Positions 57,339 through 64,000 of a DNA stretch of 64,000 nucleotides are shown here, one piece after another. Source of the DNA: CAYOUV01 sp963790075 (GTDB taxonomy: Bacteria; Chloroflexota; Anaerolineae; Anaerolineales; Villigracilaceae); the NCBI GenBank assembly GCA_963790075.1, contig CAWBNG010000004.1, forward strand, positions 1,054,001-1,118,000. Direction: 5' to 3'. The position numbers were made by a program, and so were the translations under genes. The notes under the pieces were generated by a model, which ran no database searches, was not told the origin of the DNA, and saw nothing but the letters and a program-made list of their open reading frames with translations. Within the stretch, counting starts at the first letter, position 1. The number at the start of each line of letters is the position of its first letter.

Positions 57339-58649
57339 TCAGCCCCATTTCAAGATCGAGAAGCCCGCCAGGAGACGAAAAATACCGAAAAGCAACAAGG
57401 CCGAACTCAGACCCACCCCTTTTGCGACCACCGGACCGATCAATGAACCAATTAATATCGCGGCATTCAAAACGATGTTATACCAGGCTAGATACGGAGG
57501 ACGATCTTCTGGCGGGACCTTTTCCAGCAAATAATTTGCGTATGCGCCTCCAACCAAGGCCCAGACGAACCCCCCGAGCACAGAGACGCCGTAAAAACTC
57601 CAGACCTGCTGCGAAACGGACAATAAAATCGGATAAAAACTCAGCCCCATGACCCCAAAGGCAGTTACGTTCTTGTGTCCCATCCGGCTGACCAGGCGGT
57701 TGAGTTGGGTTGAGCCAATCAATACAGTTACATAAAAAAGGGCGGTGCCCACGCCGATTTGTTGGTCGTTCAAGTGCAGTTGGTTGACGGTGTAAAGCGG
57801 AAAGATCGGGATCGCCAAATATTGCGCCAGGTGAAAGAGTAGAAAGACCAGCAGGGTTTTGCGGAATGGAGTGCGCAAGATGTCGGTGCGCAGCATGTTG
57901 GACCGTTTGGCGCGCGCCAGGAAACGCAGGCCCACTCCAGGGCGCAAATTGTCGCCCAGCGTACGTAAGAATCCGGGACGTGCTAAATCCCCTGTGCTGG
58001 TCCCGAGGCGCGGCATATCAGCGGTCGTCAACTGGTGGACGTGGTACAGGTGATAACTGCTCATCACCGCCCCGATAAAACCCATCGTAAAGACGATCTG
58101 GTAGCCGCTGGGGAAGCGTATGTGGTTGAGCAGCCAACCGCATCCCAATGAGGTGGCGATGTAGACCACCGACAGGACAATATTCCGGATTCCGGCGACG
58201 TAGGCGCGCCAATCCGGCGGGACAGCTTCGGCAAACAAGGCGTTGAATCCGACCGCCAGGGCAGTGCCCGGGATTCCCATTAGCAGCGCGAGTACGATCA
58301 ACGCCCAGATTTCGCCTCGATGACCAAAGATCCATGGAAGCGGGATAAAAAATAAGTAACCGAACCGGTAGAAGACAGAGGTCCAGAAGACCGCCCGATC
58401 GATCTTTTGGCGTTGCAACCAGCGTCCGGATGGGATGGCAAAGACCATGTTCATCACGGCTGGCATAGCACCCAGCATGCCGATTTCAAAACCACTTGCG
58501 CCCAAGCGCGCGGCGTAGATGGCCAAGAATGCCATCGAGCTACCGCTGAGCACGCCAAACCAACCCATGTCCAAATAGAGGTGGATGAAATTTCTGCGAT
58601 AACCCTGTGGTACAGGTGGAGATGAGCGGAATAAGTTCGCCAACGTCAT
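57339..58649 (-). CDS. MFS transporter, unknown substrate
   Basis: 436 residues, twelve membrane helices. Motif A-like PSGRWLQRQKIDR between helices 2 and 3, and NQLHLNDQQIGVGTALFYV in the second half. No family closer than MFS-1 was recognised. A -10 box (TATAAT) lies seven bases before its ATG with no ribosome site. It is not tightly linked to smpB (38 bases between the genes, with smpB having its own -10 box). Confidence 0.83.
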   Translation of the reverse strand: MTLANLFRSSPPVPQGYRRNFIHLYLDMGWFGVLSGSSMAFLAIYAARLGASGFEIGMLGAMPAVMNMVFAIPSGRWLQRQKIDRAVFWTSVFYRFGYLFFIPLPWIFGHRGEIWALIVLALLMGIPGTALAVGFNALFAEAVPPDWRAYVAGIRNIVLSVVYIATSLGCGWLLNHIRFPSGYQIVFTMGFIGAVMSSYHLYHVHQLTTADMPRLGTSTGDLARPGFLRTLGDNLRPGVGLRFLARAKRSNMLRTDILRTPFRKTLLVFLLFHLAQYLAIPIFPLYTVNQLHLNDQQIGVGTALFYVTVLIGSTQLNRLVSRMGHKNVTAFGVMGLSFYPILLSVSQQVWSFYGVSVLGGFVWALVGGAYANYLLEKVPPEDRPPYLAWYNIVLNAAILIGSLIGPVVAKGVGLSSALLLFGIFRLLAGFSILKWG

Positions 58650-58656
58650 GCCGCTG

Positions 58657-58662
58657 ATTATA
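58657..58662 (-). promoter_or_regulatory. -10 box giving a leaderless MFS transcript
   Basis: TATAAT on the - strand, seven bases before the ATG at 58649. Confidence 0.55.
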
Positions 58663-58734
58663 CTTTTGAGATGAGGTTTGGAATAGAAAAGCGCTGGCTT
58701 GAATATAGCCAGCGCAAATGGTGCGAGGGTTTGT

Positions 58735-59235
58735 TTATTTCTGATTGCCTTTGAGAATTTCCAAAGCTGCCTGAGCGGCCCAGGGAGCTGAAACGCCAGG
58801 TTCCAGGCTGCGCAGGGATTCGAGCACCTTCTGGCTTTCCGGGTCGAGTGCGTGCAAATTATCCAGGATATGCATGACGTGATAGGCGCCCTGTCGGAAT
58901 CGATAAGAGTTGAAGTGTCGCGTGATGCCTTGCAATAAGGGAACTATGGCTTTGCCGCCTAAAGCAATTAGCGCTTCGGAGGCTGCCCAATGAACCTCGA
59001 TGCTATCATCGATCAGCAACTCGACCAGCTCTGGGGCAGATGCCGGATCTTTAATCCCGGCCAGGGTCTTGACGACTTCCCAGCGTGTGTGGTCCTTCTC
59101 GCTCTTGAGCATTTCCAACAAATCAGGGACAGCCGGGCTACCAAACTGTATCAACGTGTAACGGGCTGCTTCGTGGACAGAGTAATCTTCGCTGTCCAAT
59201 GTTTCTACCAGGGATTTGATCTCGTCATTGTTCAT
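58735..59235 (-). CDS. HEAT-repeat protein
   Basis: 166 residues, fully helical. Repeats of HEAT/PBS-lyase type: EDYSVHEAARYTLIQFGSPAVPDLLEML, KDHTRWEVVKTLAGIKDPASAPELVELL and DSIEVHWAASEALIALGGKAIVPLL. Such scaffolds bind proteins. The ATG at 59235 is preceded by AAGGAGG; the upstream frame with a hydrophobic start is rejected. Partner unknown. Confidence 0.82.
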   Translation of the reverse strand: MNNDEIKSLVETLDSEDYSVHEAARYTLIQFGSPAVPDLLEMLKSEKDHTRWEVVKTLAGIKDPASAPELVELLIDDSIEVHWAASEALIALGGKAIVPLLQGITRHFNSYRFRQGAYHVMHILDNLHALDPESQKVLESLRSLEPGVSAPWAAQAALEILKGNQK

Positions 59236-59328
59236 CTGGGCCTCCTTGTTTCGGAAAATATTGTAATCGATTTCCATCTTCACTGAAATCACGAGCATGA
59301 AAATGTAAAGAAGAAATAATAATACCAA

Positions 59329-59361
59329 AAACACCCATCGCCATTGTTTCGACGGGTGTTT
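59329..59361 (-). terminator. Terminator of the liv operon
   Basis: AAACACCC (59329-59336) pairs with GGGTGTTT (59354-59361), with TCG/CGA inside. On the - strand it is followed by TTTTGGTATTATT. It comes 22 bases behind the livM stop. Confidence 0.7.
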
Positions 59362-59382
59362 AGAAATATGTTTGCCTGAAAG

Positions 59383-60432
59383 TTATTTTCTAAATATACC
59401 CAACAAGCGCCCCCAACCTTTTGCGACCTGCAGCGATTTTAGCTTCCATGTACCGACGATGCCATAAGGTAAGAACAGTACGATAATCACATAGATCGCA
59501 CCATTGATAAAGCTGGCGCTTTCACCGATATAACGCCGCAGACCGTAATCCAACAAGCGGAGAACCACCGCGCCGACCAGCGCACCGTTTAGCGTGCCAA
59601 CGCCGCCGATCAGGATGATCAGCAAGGCCGTGACGGTGTATCCCAAGCTGGCCACGTTGGGGCTGACGATTGGCTGGTAAATGGCGTGCATCATGCCTGC
59701 CAGGGCTGCGGTCAGGGATGACAGTATCAGCGCGGCGAGCTTGAAATAGAAGGTGTTGTAGCCAAGCATCAGGGCGCGGTCTTCATTCTCGCGGATAGCG
59801 GTGCAGACCCGTCCGGTTGGTGAGTTGACAAAACGCTTGTAGAGCATGAATACCAGTACCAGGATGGTCAGGGAAACAAAGTACAGCCGCAGGCGTTCGC
59901 TTGCTGGACTGATGAATTCGGGTACGACCATGCCTTGCAGGCCTACATCCGAACCGGTGTATTTGCCAAGTTCGGTGGACAGTACAAGTACGTGAAAGAC
60001 CGAGGCCATACCCAACGTGACCAGCGCGAAAGTAATGCCTTTAACGCGCGGTAATACCATGCCAAAAAGCAGTGCCTGTAAAATGCCGGCTACTAAGATC
60101 ATGCCAAAGGTCGCCCCCAGGGAAAAACCAAAATTCTTTATCAAAATACCGGTCAAGTAAGCACCAACGGCGAAGAACATCGCGTGGCCGAAGGAAAGCA
60201 GTCCGGTAAAGCCGAAGATCAGGTCATAGCTCAGGGCATACAGTGCCAGAATGAAAATCTCGATTGCCAACCCCTGGATGAATTTGGATTGACCGCTCTC
60301 ATTCATCCAGACCTGGGCCGGGGAAGCGCCGTCTAATATCCCAATCAGAAAGGGCAGCAGCAAGAAAACCAACAGTGTGATCAGCATGCCCCGGTTCGGC
60401 TTCAATGCAGAGAGGAACTTGTCCTTCGCCAT
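59383..60432 (-). CDS. livM: Branched-chain amino acid ABC permease LivM
   Basis: 349 residues, about nine helices. YDLIFGFTGLLSFGHAMFFAVGAYLTGIL is the LivM signature; NSPTGRVCTAIRENEDRALMLGYNTFYFKLAA is the ATPase-contact loop. It follows livH by three bases. Transport of leucine, isoleucine, valine or related solutes such as urea or amides is possible. Confidence 0.94.
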   Translation of the reverse strand: MAKDKFLSALKPNRGMLITLLVFLLLPFLIGILDGASPAQVWMNESGQSKFIQGLAIEIFILALYALSYDLIFGFTGLLSFGHAMFFAVGAYLTGILIKNFGFSLGATFGMILVAGILQALLFGMVLPRVKGITFALVTLGMASVFHVLVLSTELGKYTGSDVGLQGMVVPEFISPASERLRLYFVSLTILVLVFMLYKRFVNSPTGRVCTAIRENEDRALMLGYNTFYFKLAALILSSLTAALAGMMHAIYQPIVSPNVASLGYTVTALLIILIGGVGTLNGALVGAVVLRLLDYGLRRYIGESASFINGAIYVIIVLFLPYGIVGTWKLKSLQVAKGWGRLLGIFRK

Positions 60433-60435
60433 GTG

Positions 60436-61986
60436 CTACTCCTTCTTCCCCAGCAGGCCGTTGGGCAGGATCAGTAAAACGATCACCATCAGCATGATGG
60501 TCGAGGCAGGCACGATCGGAGGCGAAGGTTTGAAGATGATATCCGTGAACGGAATGGGGATGCCGATCTGCCCGTACTTGATAATGAACTGTTGCAGCAG
60601 CCCCACCAGCAGCGAACCGAGCGCCGCTCCTGGATAACTGGTCAGGCCACCGATTGCGAGCGCAATTAGGGCGTTGAGCAGGAAACTCTCGCCCATCAGG
60701 TTTGACAAGCCAATCGATGGCGCCGCCAGTACGCCGCCCAAAGCCGCCAACCCGACGCCGAGTGCAAAGACCTGAGTGAAAATGCGCTGCACATTGATTC
60801 CCAATGCTTCAACCATTTCCCGGTCCTGTACGCCGGCGCGGATGATCATGCCCATACGGGAGCGTTTGAGCAGCATCCACACGGCCACCAATACCACAAT
60901 ACCGACGATCGGCACAAAAATTTCGTTGAAGATGCGAATGCGGCCGTCCAACAAGATCATGGTCGAGCAGTGGTGCTGCCACCAGTCAGCCAGGGAGGTG
61001 GCCGGGCAGCTGTCGCCGGTCCCGGCAAAGAGCTCGGGACGCGGCATGCTGAACTCTGGGCGGCCCCACACAGCGCGTACCATTTCGATACCAATAGCGC
61101 TCAAACCGAGCGTGAGCATTAGCTGATAAATCGGACGGATGTAAAGCGGACGGATGAGCGTAACCTCCATCAGTGCGCCCAGGCCGACGCCGCTGGCCAC
61201 TGCAACCAGCACAGCTGTCAGAAACAGCCAGTTGCTGTTCAAATTCGCCAGAAAATTGGTGAGGGTATTGTTGAAGGCAAAAAAGAGCAAGCCTGCTAGG
61301 AATAAAACCGCGAACCCGGCAAAATTGCGCCAACTGAGACGCGCGATCAGGGTCCGCTTGCCCGCATTAAATAGCGATAGGCTGAAAGCCAGCAACAGGC
61401 TGCCAAAGGTCAGGCCAGAGAAGGTCAGTAGCGGCGAGAAGCCGGTTAAGTCGACCGGCGGCGGGAGCACACTCTGTCCCTGGCCGGCCAGGTAGGAAAA
61501 AGATACCGGGCTTTGGGCGTAGTCACCCACGTTCCAGATGGCGATGGGGTAGCCTTTCAGCAGGCTGAACAGAACCAGGGCCGAGACGAGGATCCCCGCC
61601 CAGGGCAGGATCCGCTTCATTCTCCCGGTGAACAGGCTCTGGGTTGAAAGAGCCGTCCACACATCCCCGAGCAGGAATCCGCACAGAAGGAGGGCGAGCG
61701 GTGTTAGCAGGTCAACGAAAGTATCCGGCCGGACGTAAACCGTCCAGCCGATGTAGGCGCCAATCATGAAGAGCGTGCCGTGCGCCAGGTTGAGCACGTC
61801 AAGTAATCCGAAGATAAGCGAGAAGCCCGAGGCGACCAGAAAGGTCAGGGAACCGACCGACAGGCTGCGCAGCAAAGTGATCGTGAAATCCTTAGACTCC
61901 ATACCGATCGCGGCAGCTACGAACAGTGTGGTCAGCACGGCCAGGATAATGAGCAGCGTCAGGTTTTTGCGAATGAAAACAATCAT
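60436..61986 (-). CDS. livH: Branched-chain amino acid ABC permease LivH with large insertion
   Basis: 516 residues; ordinary LivH is about 290-310. The usual start is present (FGLLDVLNLAHGTLFMIGAYIGW near 60-82) and so is the end (LGINVQRIFTQVFALGVGLAALGGVLAAP, ALGSLLVGLLQQ). Between residues about 85 and 255 lies an insertion with some four hydrophobic helices and a Pro-rich loop (PPPVDLTGFSP). A second shorter insert with Cys (GDSCPATS) lies near 335-355. Core contact motifs are intact, so the permease should work. Confidence 0.9.
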   Translation of the reverse strand: MIVFIRKNLTLLIILAVLTTLFVAAAIGMESKDFTITLLRSLSVGSLTFLVASGFSLIFGLLDVLNLAHGTLFMIGAYIGWTVYVRPDTFVDLLTPLALLLCGFLLGDVWTALSTQSLFTGRMKRILPWAGILVSALVLFSLLKGYPIAIWNVGDYAQSPVSFSYLAGQGQSVLPPPVDLTGFSPLLTFSGLTFGSLLLAFSLSLFNAGKRTLIARLSWRNFAGFAVLFLAGLLFFAFNNTLTNFLANLNSNWLFLTAVLVAVASGVGLGALMEVTLIRPLYIRPIYQLMLTLGLSAIGIEMVRAVWGRPEFSMPRPELFAGTGDSCPATSLADWWQHHCSTMILLDGRIRIFNEIFVPIVGIVVLVAVWMLLKRSRMGMIIRAGVQDREMVEALGINVQRIFTQVFALGVGLAALGGVLAAPSIGLSNLMGESFLLNALIALAIGGLTSYPGAALGSLLVGLLQQFIIKYGQIGIPIPFTDIIFKPSPPIVPASTIMLMVIVLLILPNGLLGKKE

Positions 61987-61995
61987 ATCGGCTCC

Positions 61996-62700
61996 TCAGG
62001 CTGCACCCAGGTAGCGGTGGATGGTCTCTTTATCGTTGACGAGGTCTTTCATCCTACCTTCTTTGACTGAACGGCCTTCTTCGATTATGACGTAAGTTTC
62101 GGCCAATTGACTGGCAACCAGGAAATTCTGTTCAACCAGCACCACGGTGGATTCGGTCGCGAGTTGCTTGATGGCTTTCATGAGCTGCTCGATCAACACG
62201 GGGGCCAGGCCTTCGCTGGGTTCGTCGATCAGTAATAGGTGATTATCAGCAATCAGCGCTCGAGCGATTGCCAGCATCTGCTGCTGTCCGCCAGAAAGAT
62301 TGGTTCCGGAAAGGCTGATGAGTCGTTTCAGGTCGGGAAATAAACTGAAGATAAATTCTTGTTTACGCGCGTAGTCACCCTTCTGACGTTCGGCGATCTT
62401 GAGATTCTCTTCCACGCTCAGATCACGGAAGATGGCGCGATGTTCGGGGACAAAGCCAATCCCCAGAGAAGCGATGTCGAACGAGCGCATACCATCGATC
62501 TCGCGATCTTCAAAAACGACTTTCCCCTGGCGCGGCGGGGTTAATCCCAAAATGGACTTGAGTGTGGTGGTTTTGCCTGCACCATTACGTCCCAGCAAGG
62601 CGGTGATGCTGCCTTTGGGCACGCGCACGTTCACGCCTTGCAGGATATGATATTGCCCGATGAAAGTGTGGATGTCTTGTACATCGAGGATATAGTCCAT
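61996..62700 (-). CDS. livF: Branched-chain amino acid ABC ATPase LivF
   Basis: 234 residues. Walker A GRNGAGKTT, LSGGQQQMLAIARAL, Walker B LLLIDEPSEGLAP, H in VVLVEQNF. These are LivF-type. The ATG at 62700 is chosen (GAGG before it); a longer start to 62715 overlaps livG. Confidence 0.95.
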   Translation of the reverse strand: MDYILDVQDIHTFIGQYHILQGVNVRVPKGSITALLGRNGAGKTTTLKSILGLTPPRQGKVVFEDREIDGMRSFDIASLGIGFVPEHRAIFRDLSVEENLKIAERQKGDYARKQEFIFSLFPDLKRLISLSGTNLSGGQQQMLAIARALIADNHLLLIDEPSEGLAPVLIEQLMKAIKQLATESTVVLVEQNFLVASQLAETYVIIEEGRSVKEGRMKDLVNDKETIHRYLGAA

Positions 62701-62707
62701 ACGGGCC

Positions 62708-63478
62708 TCACACATCTAACTCGTACAGGCCGCCGAGATAGGCGATCTGCACAGCCTCGTTGGCGGCGATTTCAGCAGGTGTGCCTTCCGCCAGGATAGC
62801 ACCCAGGTGCATGACGGTGATCATGTCGGACACGCTCATGACCACGTTCATGTTGTGTTCCACCAGCATGACAGTTTTATTACCTGCGCGCTGGATTTCC
62901 TGGATGAGCGCAATCAACTCGGGGACTTGTTCGGCAGCCATCCCGGCAGTGGGTTCGTCGAGTAGCAGTACTTCCGGGTCAGGAGCCAGGATCATGCCCA
63001 ATTCCAGCTTACGCTGATCGCCGTGGGGCAGGGTGCGGGCGAAGGTGTTAGCCCGTTCTTTCAAGCCGACGCGTTCGAGTACTTCCCAGGTGCGTTGTTC
63101 GTATTTTTTGAAAGCCGAAGTCGCCTGCCAGAATTTGAAATTGTCCGCTCCCAGGGCTTGGGAAGCCAGGCGGATGTTTTCAAAGACGGTCAGGTTTGGA
63201 AAAATGTTGGAAATTTGGAAGGAGCGTCCAACTCCGAAGTGAATGGTGCGATGGACGGGTTGGTGCGTAATATTGCGCCCTTTATAAATCACCTTCCCGC
63301 TCGTCGGCTCGATGTTGCCGCTCAGCATGTTGAAGAAGGTGGTCTTGCCCGCGCCGTTGGGACCGATGATGGCGTGCAGGGTGTTTTTACGGACTTTGAG
63401 GTTGACATTGTCCACGGCCACCAATGCACCGAATTCCTTGCGCAGGTTGATAGTTTCGAAAATGATTTCAGAGTCCAT
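62708..63478 (-). CDS. livG: Branched-chain amino acid ABC ATPase LivG
   Basis: 256 residues. Walker A GPNGAGKTT, FGVGRSFQISNIFPNLTVFENI, LPHGDQRKLELGMIL (the LivG signature variant), Walker B LLLDEPTAGMA, MLVEHNMNVVMSVSD. The ATG at 63478 is used; AAGG lies upstream. Codons before it read through an intergenic repeat and were rejected. Confidence 0.95.
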   Translation of the reverse strand: MDSEIIFETINLRKEFGALVAVDNVNLKVRKNTLHAIIGPNGAGKTTFFNMLSGNIEPTSGKVIYKGRNITHQPVHRTIHFGVGRSFQISNIFPNLTVFENIRLASQALGADNFKFWQATSAFKKYEQRTWEVLERVGLKERANTFARTLPHGDQRKLELGMILAPDPEVLLLDEPTAGMAAEQVPELIALIQEIQRAGNKTVMLVEHNMNVVMSVSDMITVMHLGAILAEGTPAEIAANEAVQIAYLGGLYELDV

Positions 63479-63504
63479 GGCGCCTTCCATTTTGAGTAGA
63501 AATG

Positions 63505-63645
63505 TCATCCTGCCCGCGCCGGTGCCGCGCAGGCACAGGTGAGCGGAGTGAAGGGTCTCCCGTCCAATGGCAGAGATGCTCACCCGCACTGCACCGAACG
63601 CAGTGCGGTGCAAGTGTCACTGCGCTCAGCATGACATACTCAGGG
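63505..63645. repeat. Intergenic repeat-like stretch between livK and livG
   Basis: Non-coding DNA with internal complementarity: GCACTGCACCG is followed by CGCAGTGCGGTGC, and it ends CACTGCGCTCAGCATGACAT, resembling short dispersed intergenic repeats common in bacterial genomes. No second copy is in the window. Confidence 0.4.
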
Positions 63646-63679
63646 AAATCCCCGGGAGTCTTGCAACCCCCAGGGATTT
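63646..63679 (-). terminator. Hairpin behind the solute-binding protein gene
   Basis: AAATCCC (63646-63652) pairs with GGGATTT (63673-63679), with GGG/CCC inside. It follows the livK-like stop by about 20 bases and may uncouple the binding protein from the ATPases. Confidence 0.6.
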
Positions 63680-63701
63680 TCATTTTACAACAACTCGCAG
63701 T

Positions 63702-64000
63702 TTACTGTCCGCTCAAGGAGCCGTAGGGCAGGTTGCCGCAGCGGTCTTTCAGGGTCTCGGGCAGCAAGCAGGGCGGTTCGGGGCGAGTAGTATCGACGTA
63801 TTCGTAGAAATTCGCATCCGGATCGGTCAGGTTGACCAGTTTGAGGATGTACATATCCTGGATGGCAACATGATCTTCGGGGCGGATGTAAACGGTGCCT
63901 TTCGGGCCATCAAAGCTCATGCCTTCAAAGACGCCGATCAGCGCGTCAGCGCTGACATCGCCATTCGTGGCTTTCAGGCCTTCGACCAGCATGATGGCTG
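63702..64000 (-). CDS. Branched-chain amino acid ABC solute-binding protein, C-terminal part
   Basis: About 99 codons, cut by the window end. FDGPKGTVYIRPEDHVAIQDMYILKLVN and a preceding LKATNGDVSADALIGVFEGM match the end of periplasmic-binding-protein type I (LivK-like) proteins. It comes first in the liv operon (K-G-F-H-M). Confidence 0.88.
   Translation of the reverse strand, partial: AIMLVEGLKATNGDVSADALIGVFEGMSFDGPKGTVYIRPEDHVAIQDMYILKLVNLTDPDANFYEYVDTTRPEPPCLLPETLKDRCGNLPYGSLSGQ

Noticed and set aside
1..64000. CRISPR array
   Set aside because: No regularly spaced identical repeats and no cas genes are visible.

Overview
The window looks like chromosome from an uncultured or poorly characterised member of the Chloroflexota, most likely class Anaerolineae. 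This is inferred from the gene mix (Pro/Thr-rich lipoproteins, S9 and M32 peptidases, penicillin acylase family, ABC importers for peptides and branched-chain amino acids, a hydrogenase maturation cluster, wide amino-acid catabolism) and not from a marker-gene tree. There is no rRNA operon. One tRNA, initiator tRNA-fMet, is present.

Layout. 0-20 kb: ribosomal protein L25, a repeat-rich membrane protein, a fused membrane/spermidine-synthase protein, then a + strand housekeeping run (fabG, an Asp23 protein, nusB, tatA/B, tatC), a secreted carbohydrate-binding/hydrolase-like lipoprotein and a penicillin acylase. Convergent to these, on the - strand, are an MFS exporter with an ArsR-type regulator under a strong promoter and a perfect palindromic operator, then VanZ-like, DedA, PrsW, a DsbA-cyclophilin fusion and an HExxH protease. 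19-29 kb: a GltD-like oxidoreductase, a MacA/MacB-type exporter, an AhpD-like protein, a serA-like dehydrogenase, an M32 carboxypeptidase and a PT-rich lipoprotein.

29-40 kb is the accessory part. Initiator tRNA-fMet (29070-29141) is followed by an arsenic operon (ArsR, ACR3, rhodanese, TSUP, FmdE-like, thioredoxin-like, Fe-S protein) that ends at a second, damaged copy of the tRNA 3' end (34062-34119). This is the signature of a tRNA-targeted island. ArsR half-sites ATATTC-N8-GAATAT occur both at arsR and before acr3. From 34.3 to 39.8 kb, four copies of a two-hairpin repeat, all in one orientation, separate blocks of - strand genes (GTPase, CBS protein, EF-hand lipoprotein, rhomboid, FnIII lipoprotein). 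The same stretch holds relics and frameshifted genes.

40-64 kb: an S9 peptidase with two compensating frameshifts, a creatininase-family protein with an extra half domain, a KAS III-like enzyme, a complete oligopeptide ABC importer (SBP, B, C, D, F), hypB-hypF-hypC-hypD with only a six-codon trace of hypE, a TolB-like propeller protein, smpB, an MFS protein, a HEAT-repeat protein and a liv operon (K-G-F-H-M) in which LivH carries a large membrane insertion.

Several genes without a Shine-Dalgarno sequence (a metalloprotease, serA, smpB, an MFS gene) have a -10 box exactly 6-7 bases before the start codon, so leaderless transcripts are likely.
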